Below are positions 1 to 9,317 of a stretch of 64,000 nucleotides of DNA, in pieces. The stretch lies in the NCBI RefSeq assembly GCF_000027005.1, contig NC_012963.1, forward strand, positions 992,001 to 1,056,000. The letters run 5' to 3'. How positions within the stretch are numbered: the first letter of the stretch is position 1; every line of letters begins with the position of its first letter. The position numbers were made by a program, and so were the translations under genes. This DNA is from Komagataella phaffii GS115. Its lineage: Eukaryota; Ascomycota; Pichiomycetes; Pichiales; Pichiaceae. The notes under the pieces are model-generated. The model was not told where the DNA came from and made no database searches. It saw only the letters and a program-made list of their open reading frames with translations.

Positions 1-1
1 T

Positions 2-796
2 CCTTCTCTGCCCAAAGTCATTAAAAATGTATCTTTCAAGGTCGAGCCAAGATCGAAGATTGGAATTGTGGGTAGAACTGGTGCTGGAAAATCAACCATT
101 ATCACAGCATTTTTCAGATTTGTCGATCCTGAATCTGGGTCAATCAAGATCGACGGTATTGATATTACCTCTATCGGATTGAAGGATTTGCGAAATGCTG
201 TCACTATAATTCCTCAGGATCCAACATTATTCACCGGTACTATCAGATCCAATTTGGATCCGTTCAACCAATACTCAGATGCCGAAATCTTTGAGTCTCT
301 GAAGAGAGTCAATCTGGTCTCTACAGATGAGCCAACGTCTGGCAGTTCCAGCGATAACATCGAGGATTCAAATGAGAATGTGAACAAGTTCTTGAACTTG
401 AATAACACTGTGTCCGAAGGTGGCTCAAACCTGTCGCAGGGTCAAAGGCAACTGACTTGTCTTGCTCGTTCGTTGCTGAAGTCTCCTAAAATCATTCTAC
501 TTGACGAGGCAACAGCCTCTATTGACTACAACACAGATTCCAAGATTCAAACTACAATCAGAGAAGAGTTCAGCGATAGCACCATTTTAACTATAGCTCA
601 TAGGCTACGCTCTATTATTGACTATGACAAAATTTTAGTCATGGATGCTGGGCGTGTCGTGGAGTATGACGACCCTTACAAGTTGATCAGTGATCAGAAC
701 TCATTGTTCTACAGTATGTGTAGTAACAGTGGGGAACTTGATACGCTCGTTAAGCTTGCTAAAGAGGCTTTCATTGCTAAGCGCAATAAGAAATAA
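2..796 (+). CDS. ABCC-type ABC transporter, C-terminal nucleotide-binding domain (5' truncated by window)
   Basis: The frame is open from the left edge, so the start and all membrane segments lie outside the window. What remains is the second nucleotide-binding domain of a full-length ABCC (MRP/CFTR-like) transporter. It has Walker A GRTGAGKST, a Q-loop (IIPQDP), the motif LFTGTIRSNLDPF typical of this family, a signature LSQGQRQL, Walker B IILLDEATASID and the H-loop TIAHRL. An acidic, Ser/Asn-rich insert of about 40 residues separates the NLDPF region from the signature, as in the yeast YBT1/VMR1/NFT1 branch. Those relatives are vacuolar pumps for bile acids or conjugates, so a vacuolar efflux role is likely. 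The exact orthologue cannot be set from this fragment. It converges on the permease gene with a 49-bp gap. Confidence 0.9.
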   Translation, partial: PSLPKVIKNVSFKVEPRSKIGIVGRTGAGKSTIITAFFRFVDPESGSIKIDGIDITSIGLKDLRNAVTIIPQDPTLFTGTIRSNLDPFNQYSDAEIFESLKRVNLVSTDEPTSGSSSDNIEDSNENVNKFLNLNNTVSEGGSNLSQGQRQLTCLARSLLKSPKIILLDEATASIDYNTDSKIQTTIREEFSDSTILTIAHRLRSIIDYDKILVMDAGRVVEYDDPYKLISDQNSLFYSMCSNSGELDTLVKLAKEAFIAKRNKK

Positions 797-845
797 TGGA
801 TAGCCAAGTCATGTAGATAAATATGCTTCATTCTATAATTATGTT

Positions 846-2540
846 TTATAGCAGTGAGGTATTAAGGTCGCTTTCGTCTCGAGTATTGCTGTAATGATAA
901 TCCTTATGCCACGTCTTAATGATCAGACCATCATCTTGCTTCTCCTCAAGGACGACCAATCTATAGCCTCTGATCCATGGCAAAAACTTAAATACAAGTC
1001 CCCAATAGAACACGCAGATCACAATCAAAAACAATGCACCAAATGGGTAACTGGGCAGTCCTGGAATCGAATTGGCACTCTTATCACCTGGAAGTAGTGG
1101 GCCCAAGATAATGAAAATGGAAAAGACAATAGTGACTAAGATGAATACAAGCGGCGACTTTATGGCAGGCACCGAATCAGGAAATCTTCGTCTTAAAATA
1201 ATGGCGCCCACTGCAACCAAACCAATAAAAACTTGCATCACATAACTTTCCAAATTGATGATATAATCATAAACATTTCCTGGAGGTGTAAATATTAGGA
1301 AAGATGACGAAATTATTGCTGGCACTAGTAATGCTGGCAAGGGAGCACCAAATGGCCAATTGGCGGCCAGGTATTTAGAAAGTGGTAGGAATCCTTCTCT
1401 AAAAACTTCTTGATCCACCCTTGAAATGTTATAAAGCACAACCAAAGTGTTCCCACCGGCACTGATTGCTATGCTCAGGCCAAGAAGCGTTCTTCCAAGT
1501 TTCTCTCCCAGAATCTTCTCAAAGAGTAATCCGCCAATCAGCTGGCCCGAGTTAAGTATCTCATCACTTGGGATGACCATCAGATAGGCAAAATTGATCA
1601 TAATATAACATATGCTAATGATAGCCAACGATGAGGGCCCGGCAATTTTGAAAGTCCTATTCGGATTTTTCACTTCTCCTGCAGAAGAGTGCACTGAACT
1701 CCAACCAGCAAGAGAGTATATGGCTTTGAATACTGCCGAAATAAAAGAGCTCAATGACACTTTCTGCTTAGTGGTGAAGAATTGATCCCAGTGTAATTGC
1801 CTTTCCAAATGAGATACCTTCTCAGGGAGGATTAAGGCGTATAAACCACTTAGAGCTATGGCTATTAAGAGGAATATCTTCAAAACACCAAAAAAGTTTT
1901 GCACTCTAACACCAAACTGTACCGAAATACCATGAATAACTGTAGTAAATACAATCAGAACAACACCAACCATTCTTGAAGCCCACTCACTTGGTTTTTC
2001 TACGTTTATAGAGTAAAGAAAATACTCTCCAAAAATAATAGAATTGGAAATGGCGAATCCAAAAAATATTGAGTAGACCCCAACAATAACGCTCATCAAC
2101 ATGTGAGGTTTGTAATAAATGTATTCCAAAAATACTTTGATTCCACCATTTCTAGGGACAATTGAGCCCAGTTCCAAAAACAGATAGAGACCCGCAAATG
2201 CCATGAAAAATGCTATGAACCATACCAAGAAAAATAAGCCTGGACAAGCTCCGACCTCATTGTATATTAACGAAGGTGTAGCAAAGATACCAGATCCCAC
2301 TATCCTTGAAACAAACAACACAACAGTTGAGAAAATGCCCAAAAACCGTTGCTTCCCTTCCGGCAACTCCCCAAGAAGGTCTTCTTCTATCATTTCAATA
2401 TCGTGTTGACTAAGATCAAGCTTACTGTGTTCACTGTGGTTAAAAAGGTCCTCCCGGGAACCTGACCGGGATTGATAATCTTGTAACATAATTTCTGTCG
2501 TATTGTTATCACCAGGGCTTGAAGTGGGCTCTACAACCAT
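846..2540 (-). CDS. MUP1: MUP1-family high-affinity methionine permease
   Basis: A 564-residue multispanning permease of the amino acid/polyamine/organocation superfamily, L-type branch. The first ATG in frame is at 2540; upstream codons are open only from a non-ATG codon. After an acidic, Ser-rich cytosolic N-terminus the first helix carries SRIVGSGIFATPS, followed by an LELGSIVPRNGG stretch and an EYIYYKP stretch that match yeast Mup1/Mup3. About twelve hydrophobic segments follow. The role is proton-coupled uptake of methionine (and cysteine) at the plasma membrane. A Cbf1-type TCACGTGA box lies about 83 bp upstream, which fits sulphur-amino-acid control. Whether it is the MUP1 or MUP3 type cannot be settled here. 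Confidence 0.8.
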   Translation of the reverse strand: MVVEPTSSPGDNNTTEIMLQDYQSRSGSREDLFNHSEHSKLDLSQHDIEMIEEDLLGELPEGKQRFLGIFSTVVLFVSRIVGSGIFATPSLIYNEVGACPGLFFLVWFIAFFMAFAGLYLFLELGSIVPRNGGIKVFLEYIYYKPHMLMSVIVGVYSIFFGFAISNSIIFGEYFLYSINVEKPSEWASRMVGVVLIVFTTVIHGISVQFGVRVQNFFGVLKIFLLIAIALSGLYALILPEKVSHLERQLHWDQFFTTKQKVSLSSFISAVFKAIYSLAGWSSVHSSAGEVKNPNRTFKIAGPSSLAIISICYIMINFAYLMVIPSDEILNSGQLIGGLLFEKILGEKLGRTLLGLSIAISAGGNTLVVLYNISRVDQEVFREGFLPLSKYLAANWPFGAPLPALLVPAIISSSFLIFTPPGNVYDYIINLESYVMQVFIGLVAVGAIILRRRFPDSVPAIKSPLVFILVTIVFSIFIILGPLLPGDKSANSIPGLPSYPFGALFLIVICVFYWGLVFKFLPWIRGYRLVVLEEKQDDGLIIKTWHKDYHYSNTRDESDLNTSLL

Positions 2541-3740
2541 TGATAGGTGACCTAACAATGTTGGGAAGGAAAGTAGGGAAGAGAGATACAATCATGGTTT
2601 TGTTGTTTTCGATAAGAAATTCTCACGTGAGTTGTGCTCTTTTTTTTTTGTTTCCCCTTATCATGTGAGATGAGATGAGAATGATGAGCTCTCATCAAAC
2701 TGTAAATGCTAGTTCAAATATCATTATCTGTGCTATGCCAATCGTGAGAGGACAAGCCGGGACTGAACCACTTACAAGCAAATTTGTTGGTGCTGGCTTT
2801 CCATTTGGAGCCTTTCTCTGTACAATTGAGTTATATTGCCATTCTCATCATAGTCAGATCTACAGATCCAGCACTGAATTTAAAGGACCAACACCTATCG
2901 CAATCGGTACTAGTAGCGATTAAATTGGATTGAAAGGCTGTTCAAAGAAAAATTTCTTCTATTTCGGAAGATGGCAGGAGAGACACCAAAGAAACAGTCT
3001 TGAGATGCAAATATATCATTTGTATCTTGGCCAATTATATTGATATAATGGTCCGAGACTCAGTGTCCCGTCTATAAACTCATGAATGCTCTCGCTCGAT
3101 GATTCAAAATGTACGACGCCAATCGTATTCTCAAGTTCCCAAAAGAAAATTGTATTCAGTTTGTTGCGTCGTGTGAGATTGTTACCAACGATGGACAGTA
3201 GATGCTAATCCTGCAACCACGAGTGATCCGTTCGTGTCTATTAGCTTTTTTAGTACCGAGAGGCACGCTAGAGACATTGTAGGTTTCTCTGTTGTAATAG
3301 CATTACCGTGGATCCAGCAAAACTGGCTTAGCGTATGCTAGAGCAATAACGAAAGCCCTTTATAACAAAGCAATTGTCTCCACGACATCCTACCATACCT
3401 CTTAACGGATTATCAAATGTGTTGGAGTAGTGCTCTAGTTCTTGGTTAAACGTGACATTGACCGTGTCCATGAGGGCCCTTACTGCGAAATCAATGAACA
3501 ATCCACACAACCTCATTAACCTTCCAAGGCCATAAGAAAAGCGAGCGACGGCCGGTGATCGTCTTATGACAATGACGATGTAGATTATGAGTGACACCAA
3601 TCTCAACAAGGCATGAAGGGACTCCGCACTTAGCGAACCCTCATCGCCAAAAAAGCTTATCGCAGCGATTGACTCCGAGGCCTCACGAATCAAACTCCAT
3701 CACGATATCAACCAAACTACTCTATTTTTATTGATTATAG
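2541..3740. other. Long intergenic region, no convincing gene
   Basis: About 1.2 kb between the divergent permease and REC114-like genes. The permease-proximal end holds a TCACGTGA box and a T-rich tract. Two ORFs occur, one of 82 codons on the plus strand at 2675 and one on the minus strand at 3328-3693. The latter lacks a nearby ATG, and neither shows a recognisable domain. No tRNA-like structure was seen. Confidence 0.6.
2623..2630. promoter_or_regulatory. Cbf1-type E-box TCACGTGA upstream of the methionine permease
   Basis: A perfect palindromic TCACGTGA sits 83 bp before the permease ATG. In yeasts this extended E-box is the Cbf1(-Met4) site of sulphur-metabolism genes, so the match to a methionine transporter is meaningful. 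Binding is inferred. Confidence 0.55.
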
Positions 3741-4467
3741 ATGCTAACCGTTATTCCATTACGTAAATACTGCTGGGTGACAACAAAGGAAGGAATGAAA
3801 CCACATGTCAGCCAATGGCAGCATTATCCGTATCGTAATGATCTTAGTCTCATCGTCCAACAAGGAATAGCTGGATATTTTATGAGAATTACCCATAAGG
3901 GGTCTGACCTGGTTTGTATACCTTCGTTAAGAAATTCTTGGACACCTCACTAACCCCATGATGAAGCAAACTGTAGACTCAACAAAGATTGAGACTTATT
4001 TCAAAGGCATTGAACCAAAGCAGAGAACACAAAGTTTGCCAATTGAAATCACGAGCAGAAAACCTGTAATTGCGTTGAAATTCATGATTGATCAGGATCA
4101 GATGGTTCAAACTTTGCGAATTCAGCTTTTTTTCAAAGATACAAGCTCCTTTAACCAATGTCTAGATCTGATCCAGGATTCTCAATTGCTTGATCCCTCG
4201 CTGCAAATGATTACTAGTCAACTTCCACTAACCTTTCTGACTCAGGATATTGATGGAGGTAACTCCAATTCCTTGTCCAATTCTAATATAGGAGATCCTC
4301 AAGAAACAATGTCGTATTCCACGAGGTCAACTTTTTGGGAACCTCAGTTTCAAGCCTCTCAAAGTCCACCCGATCTGAGGAAAATTATTCTACTGAAACT
4401 TCAAGACCCCAATTTTGTAGAGAAAGTAAAGCTTTTGGAAGACGTGATTTCGGATGTTTTAATCTGA
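3741..4467 (+). CDS. REC114: Probable Rec114-like meiotic recombination protein, two exons
   Basis: Proposed join 3741..3915 and 3977..4467, about 221 residues. The 61-nt intron starts GTATAC, has the branch-point-like CACTAAC, and ends CTGTAG. This choice keeps frame between the two ORFs. A second frame-consistent pair (donor GTTTGT at 3912, acceptor AAG ending 3966) is possible but has a poorer acceptor. The joined N-terminus reads as beta strands including a WQHYPYRNDLSL stretch, and a helix with NQCLDLIQ ends the PH-like fold. A Ser/Asn-rich linker follows, then a C-terminal helical motif (LLKLQDPNFVEKVKLLED) like the Rec114 dimerisation and Mei4-binding segment. Rec114 acts with Mei4 and Mer2 to promote Spo11 double-strand breaks. 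The identification rests on remembered family features, so it is probable rather than certain. Confidence 0.55.
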
Positions 4468-4525
4468 AAGGCAAATGCAGCAAATCTAAGGCTTTTCGGC
4501 ACTGATAATCGACATGCATTGAAAT

Positions 4526-5488
4526 TCATCTGAATATGTGGCCTTCCATAGACCGAATTTTACAGTCACCTCCAGAGCTGCTCAAAATTGTGCCGGTGGT
4601 ATTCCAACTGACTTTCCACACTTCGCTTTTATGGTCATCATGACTCGAAAGTAGCTCAATATGAGTGTCTTTGTTCTCAACAAACTCATCTACCCCATCG
4701 GTTATCATATCTGCTCCATTGGAAACAGCTGGTTCTGTTCTCAATTTGAAAATACGTACATTTCCATCTTTGCATCCTGTAGCTATCAGTTGAAAACTTC
4801 TCCCCATGGAGGGGGCCCACGAAACAGATCTGATAAGTCCATGGTGTTCAGGCAAAACGCTAGCCAAAACATACTTGTCATGATCACCCTTCTGATATAT
4901 GAATCCTTGGTCCAATGCACATACCACTAAGTACTCATTAGAAAAACGAGATGGTGACCAAGTTAGGGCAAAATCAGACTGTAACCTTGATGCCGGTGGT
5001 GTAGCTAATACACTGATTTCATTAGTCAATGTCCAATTGCTAAGATCTGCTGGTTCTACAGCATCGTAAATTCTCAAGACCCCATCACTCCCAATCGCTC
5101 CAAGTCTCAAACCCAAGTGGCTTGGAGCAAACGCAAGATCATAAAGAGGTCCATGAGAATCAGCTATAGTGGCCAACCGCTTCCAACGTTTCCCAGATCC
5201 AGCTTCTTCGTCCAAATCTTGTTCCCAAATCTTTATTGTTCTGTCGTAAGAAATAGACGCCAGAATGTGACCAAACTCTGGTGATGCGTAAGCTAATTTA
5301 ACTACCGATGAATCATGAGCTTTCCACGAGTCATTCAGAATCCAGGTTGATGTAGAAGGATCAAAGTCAAAAACTTTGATATGTTGGTCTGATGAGCACG
5401 TAGCTAATTGCTTTCCATAAAAATCGTACTCAATATCGTGTATCAGCTCTTCATGCCCTGTTGTGAATGCTTTGACTGGTTCCCTCAT
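4526..5488 (-). CDS. SEH1: SEH1 nucleoporin/SEA-complex WD40 protein, C-terminus frameshifted
   Basis: A WD40 beta-propeller that starts at the ATG at 5488 and matches Seh1 along its length: blade-1 HEELIHDIEYDFYGK, DRTIKIWEQD, GAIGSDGVLRIYDA and a final-blade EVWKVSWNTTGTIL. Seh1 is a subunit of the Y-shaped Nup84 complex of the nuclear pore and of the SEA complex that regulates TORC1 at the vacuole. As written, the frame ends 11 codons after KIR, at 4526. If one base is removed at about 4552-4554, the reading continues LWKATYSDEFQC and runs to a TAG at 4486-4488. That is the expected conserved Seh1 end. A one-base insertion in the sequence or in the allele is therefore likely; the real gene probably spans 4486-5488. 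Confidence 0.9.
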   Translation of the reverse strand: MREPVKAFTTGHEELIHDIEYDFYGKQLATCSSDQHIKVFDFDPSTSTWILNDSWKAHDSSVVKLAYASPEFGHILASISYDRTIKIWEQDLDEEAGSGKRWKRLATIADSHGPLYDLAFAPSHLGLRLGAIGSDGVLRIYDAVEPADLSNWTLTNEISVLATPPASRLQSDFALTWSPSRFSNEYLVVCALDQGFIYQKGDHDKYVLASVLPEHHGLIRSVSWAPSMGRSFQLIATGCKDGNVRIFKLRTEPAVSNGADMITDGVDEFVENKDTHIELLSSHDDHKSEVWKVSWNTTGTILSSSGGDCKIRSMEGHIFR

Positions 5489-5605
5489 ACTGCAGAAAGG
5501 TTTGGGTTTGAGTCGAGTCCTGTTTATTGGAACAATTTACGAGTTAGTCTTCGCGCAGTAAGAAAAGGTTGGTTTGCTTAGTTAAGCATGTGGTTTATGT
5601 ATTGT

Positions 5606-7330
5606 CTATGAGAAAAGCTTGGAAATAGCTAGGATGGGGCCAAAAATGGCACTTAGGAGTAGCTTCAAATTTCCCAGAAATACATGAATCTCATAAAGAA
5701 GAATAAAACAGATTACCAGCTCTGCAATTATTACAACGTTCTGAAGTTGAGGCATTGCCTCGCCAAGTAGAGTTAGGGGCCTGAAGACAATTCGGAAGTA
5801 GGGAATACTTCCTATTATCGTGTGAATATTAGAAAGTATCTTTGGATCAGACGAAACTGATATGGGTGCCTCAAAATAACTGGCACTAGGCGTATTCTCT
5901 TTTAAAGAAGAGTTGTCTTTCTCTCTCGTGCTCTGATCACCTGTGATAGTTGAACGAGACCTCATAAACGACGGCATCCTAATTCTTGGTCTCGGCTCTG
6001 TATGATTCTGTTGTTCTGCCTTTCTAGTAGATGAATAGCTATAGGATTCAAATTCAGTCTCTGAGGCTCTTTCAAACGATGCATCAAATGTCACACCTTG
6101 GCTGTTCATGTTGTAATTGTAGTTGAACGACAAGGCCTCGTGAGAAGAGTCATTTGATAAGAACGTAGTCTTCTTCTTTGACTTCTTCTTGCTAGTGTTA
6201 CGCACAAAGTTATAAAAGTCCTCGGCTTTACTTCGTGGAGCTTTACTAATGAATTCAAGCCCATGTTTTCTGTCACCACTCCACAAGGGGCCAGTACTAG
6301 GAATTAATTCAGTGTGATTTTCCCGCTTAGGAGAGACGCTTGAACTTGATTTCTTTGAAAATGGGCGTTTGAAAGCTTTCAAAATTACCGTTTGATTTCT
6401 GCTTGAATCTTTTGGAGCCATGTACGAATAAAGCGGCGTGGTTCTCGTACAGGGAGAAGTTGAACTGGGTCTAGCACCATCTAAACAGGGACCTGACGAC
6501 ATAAATGTTGGAGCTGGCGGCAATGCCTTATCTACTGTGGAGATAGCTGTCGAACTGGGGTTGGAGCTAGAATCCGAAGGCAAAATGTAGTTGAGAAACT
6601 TAAAAGCAGCGTCTGCCACCAAGCTTCCAATGCCATAGGCATCTCCGTCTGGTGCAGTATCCTGCTCATCTTCCCGTACAGCTTTAATTGCCTCCTCTTC
6701 TTTTTTAGGCAATGAACTGGAGGGATTAGAGGCGGTTGAACTCTGTAACGCTTTACTTGAATTTGAATCAGCAGGTTGATCGTTATAGTCAGAGGGACAC
6801 GCTACCATGGGCATAGCACTAATAATCTCATCGTCATCTATTGGGCCCTCTAATAAAGCAAGCCGTTTCTGTAATTCCAGTTCTCTAGCCCCAATGTTTG
6901 GTAGATGAGTCTTCTTTTGGAACACATTCTTCCTAATAAACTGCTTTACATGAGAAGTAGCATGTTTTGGTTGCTTTCTGTCAACAAACAAATCATCGTA
7001 GTCCATGTCGTTTTCACTAATCAATGACGAAGCAGTGTCTGGCCTTGAAATCTTCCTATCTCCGTTATCATGAATGTGAAATTCCAAGAATTGATCCGGA
7101 GTGTCCTCCAAATCTGAACTTGGAGACTCATGACCTCTGCTATGATCATCAACGTAACGTCTTTCTGTGCCCCTTTTCAACGCTTCGTCTATTTTCGTCT
7201 GATAATACTTTTCTTCATTAAGTCTGTTCCTATTATCTACAGTGATCCCACTAAACTCCCTTTCAGGTTCATGTCCTGGCTGTAATATTTCCACAGGCCT
7301 TGATGGAACTGGATAATGTATCGTACTCAT
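5606..7330 (-). CDS. Unrecognised protein with hydrophobic C-terminal tail
   Basis: 574 residues from the ATG at 7330. I do not recognise the family. The first ~500 residues are charged, Ser-rich and probably disordered, with Ser/Lys-rich basic patches (for example KKKSKKK near residue 380). The last 43 residues hold two hydrophobic segments (about 532-553 and 556-573) joined by a short loop, which suggests a tail-anchored or hairpin membrane protein facing the cytosol. Two motifs resemble Atg8-interacting motifs: Y111-D-D-L in an acidic context and Y373-N-F-V after ED. It lies between SEH1 and PRB1, all on the minus strand, with 117 bp and 307 bp gaps. The function is unknown, and a selective-autophagy link is only a suggestion. 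Confidence 0.75.
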   Translation of the reverse strand: MSTIHYPVPSRPVEILQPGHEPEREFSGITVDNRNRLNEEKYYQTKIDEALKRGTERRYVDDHSRGHESPSSDLEDTPDQFLEFHIHDNGDRKISRPDTASSLISENDMDYDDLFVDRKQPKHATSHVKQFIRKNVFQKKTHLPNIGARELELQKRLALLEGPIDDDEIISAMPMVACPSDYNDQPADSNSSKALQSSTASNPSSSLPKKEEEAIKAVREDEQDTAPDGDAYGIGSLVADAAFKFLNYILPSDSSSNPSSTAISTVDKALPPAPTFMSSGPCLDGARPSSTSPCTRTTPLYSYMAPKDSSRNQTVILKAFKRPFSKKSSSSVSPKRENHTELIPSTGPLWSGDRKHGLEFISKAPRSKAEDFYNFVRNTSKKKSKKKTTFLSNDSSHEALSFNYNYNMNSQGVTFDASFERASETEFESYSYSSTRKAEQQNHTEPRPRIRMPSFMRSRSTITGDQSTREKDNSSLKENTPSASYFEAPISVSSDPKILSNIHTIIGSIPYFRIVFRPLTLLGEAMPQLQNVVIIAELVICFILLYEIHVFLGNLKLLLSAIFGPILAISKLFS

Positions 7331-7637
7331 ACAAGATATAAGCCAGTGAAGCCTTTACACTGTTCAATCCGATAAAATCTAGTTATTGTGTTTTGTCCCA
7401 ACAGTGGCCTTAAAATAAGACAGAAAACCAGCCATTTTTACTATGCTTACCTAAGCAACGGTTGCTATCTCTGCGTACATCAAGTTTATGCCAGTAAGAT
7501 GATAAGAACCTTTTGAAATACTACATAAAACAAAACAAAATATAAAAGATTACAGTGACAGCAACATATGGAAAATTATGACAAATGCACTTTCTACCAC
7601 ACTTTTTTTAACTCCTTGTGTATTCCTTTTCTCCAAT
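7331..7637. other. Intergenic region between PRB1 3' end and the upstream promoter of the 5606-7330 gene
   Basis: 307 bp, AT-rich. It must hold the PRB1 terminator and the promoter of the next minus-strand gene. I see no further feature. Confidence 0.5.
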
Positions 7638-9317
7638 CTAAATAAGTTCAGAAGCCAGCTCCTTCACTGAATGTGCAAACTCTTGGGCCAAGTTTTCAAC
7701 AGCTGATTCAAGCTTGTTCACAAAAGAGTGAAACTCACCAGTATCGTCGGAGGAAGCAACATTGTCTTCTGTCTCCTTTCCCCAGAAAGAAGAAAGGTTT
7801 TGTCCACCACCATTGTAAACCAAGAGGTTTGGAGTGTCTTCTGGAACATCCTCTAATACTCCGACAGATGCATACTTGAGGAGGTTCTTTTTCAATTGAG
7901 CAGGTGTGACACCCTCAGATCCTCCGTTAGAGTACAGAGATCCAGCAGCAGGCTGCAATGATAGGAAGTAAGTCAACAGACCAGCAATGTGAGGAGAGGC
8001 CATTGAAGTACCAGACAAGGTAGCAGTTGCGTCATCCGAACCAGTGTAGGTAGAAAGAATGTTTAAACCTGGAGCGAAAATGTCAACACATTTACCGTAG
8101 TTAGAAAAGTAAGCTCTAGCGTCTGATAAGGTTGATGCACCGACGGTGATGGCATTCTCAGCAGCTGCTGGCGAGGTGTTACAAGCATCTTGGTTTTCGT
8201 TACCTGCTGCAACGGCAAAGTGAATACCATTCTTAACAGCAGCATTGACTGCAAGGTCCAAAGCAGGAGATTTACCACCACCCAGTGACATGTTAGCGGT
8301 AGAGCCCTTAAATTTCTTGTTGCCCTTTTTAACAGCATCCAAGTGGGATTGGGTGGCATACTCAACACCCTTCAGAACATCTGACATCGAACCAGAACCA
8401 TTAGATCTCAAGACCTTGATGGCAACAACATTAGCCTTCTTGGCAACACCGTAGCTTTCAGAAGCAATGGTACCAGCACAGTGAGTTCCGTGACCGTTTC
8501 CATCGTCATCAACGTCTCCAGCTGGAATGGTCTTACCCCAAGATGCTCTACCCTGGAATTCTTTGTGAGTGACGTGGATACCTGTATCGATAACATAGGA
8601 AGTAACACCTTCACCACCAGCTCCATCATATAAGTACTTGTTGAAGCTGCCTAGGGAAAGAGGCTTTCTGTGAGAGACTCTGGCCAAACCCCAAGGAGCA
8701 CCGTTTTGAGTTTCAAAATCGGTGGCAAATACTCTCGAATCCCTTTCAATGAAAGCAACTGCTGGATGCTTACTGATAAGCTCTAAAGTGTCATCCGTGA
8801 AGTATCCGGTGTAACCCTTGAGCAAGTCACCAACGGAGAAGTCACCGGTGTAACCTGTTTCGCCATTCTCATTAGAAACGAAAAATGAGTGATTTGGATC
8901 TGACTCTCTTAATTTGCTCACAGACTCTTCATGAAGAGTGGAGATAAGGTCACGGTGGAAGTCGATATCCTCTGAAGTGACACCCTTCTTGAAGACTATA
9001 ATATAAGAGTAAGGGATTAAGTTTTTAGAAGCGGAATGGGTAGTAATGACTGGAGCCGAAGGGTGGCCTTCTTTCATCTTCTTCAAAGCTTCAGGGCAAA
9101 GCTTAGGGTGTCCCTTGGAATCCTTAGCGATTTTAGGATGCTTTCCATGGTGAGCCATATCAACTTTAGGATGTTTACCATGGTGGGCTAATACACCTTG
9201 TTCACTGTCACCATTAGCACCAAACTGGCTGGGTAATGACTCAATGTTAGGAATTAGCAATCCTTGGACTGCTATGGCAGATAAGATAGCCAATCCAACG
9301 GAATGACGCAATTGCAT
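7638..9317 (-). CDS. PRB1: Vacuolar proteinase B (cerevisin, subtilisin-like serine protease)
   Basis: 559-residue preproenzyme from the ATG at 9317. It has an N-terminal hydrophobic signal peptide (about 1-20), a His-rich pro region with two HHGKHPK copies (residues 45-62), and an I9 inhibitor-type propeptide starting near SYIIVFKKGVT (104-114). A peptidase S8 domain follows with the catalytic triad Asp244 (YVIDTGIHVTH), His276 (GNGHGTHCAG) and Ser438 (SGTSMASPH), and oxyanion Asn373. The C-terminus continues about 100 residues past the catalytic domain, which in yeast Prb1 is removed during maturation. The enzyme matures and acts in the vacuole lumen, where it degrades proteins and activates other zymogens. 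The upstream region has a TATA box and many GATA motifs, consistent with nitrogen control. Confidence 0.98.
   Translation of the reverse strand: MQLRHSVGLAILSAIAVQGLLIPNIESLPSQFGANGDSEQGVLAHHGKHPKVDMAHHGKHPKIAKDSKGHPKLCPEALKKMKEGHPSAPVITTHSASKNLIPYSYIIVFKKGVTSEDIDFHRDLISTLHEESVSKLRESDPNHSFFVSNENGETGYTGDFSVGDLLKGYTGYFTDDTLELISKHPAVAFIERDSRVFATDFETQNGAPWGLARVSHRKPLSLGSFNKYLYDGAGGEGVTSYVIDTGIHVTHKEFQGRASWGKTIPAGDVDDDGNGHGTHCAGTIASESYGVAKKANVVAIKVLRSNGSGSMSDVLKGVEYATQSHLDAVKKGNKKFKGSTANMSLGGGKSPALDLAVNAAVKNGIHFAVAAGNENQDACNTSPAAAENAITVGASTLSDARAYFSNYGKCVDIFAPGLNILSTYTGSDDATATLSGTSMASPHIAGLLTYFLSLQPAAGSLYSNGGSEGVTPAQLKKNLLKYASVGVLEDVPEDTPNLLVYNGGGQNLSSFWGKETEDNVASSDDTGEFHSFVNKLESAVENLAQEFAHSVKELASELI

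Noticed and set aside
2675..2923. 82-codon plus-strand ORF
   Set aside because: Irregular composition and no recognisable domain; overlaps the expected promoter of the permease.
3328..3693. 121-codon minus-strand ORF in the permease/REC114 gap
   Set aside because: Its start is a TTG, the first ATG is codon 75, and no domain is recognisable. Chance ORF in intergenic sequence.
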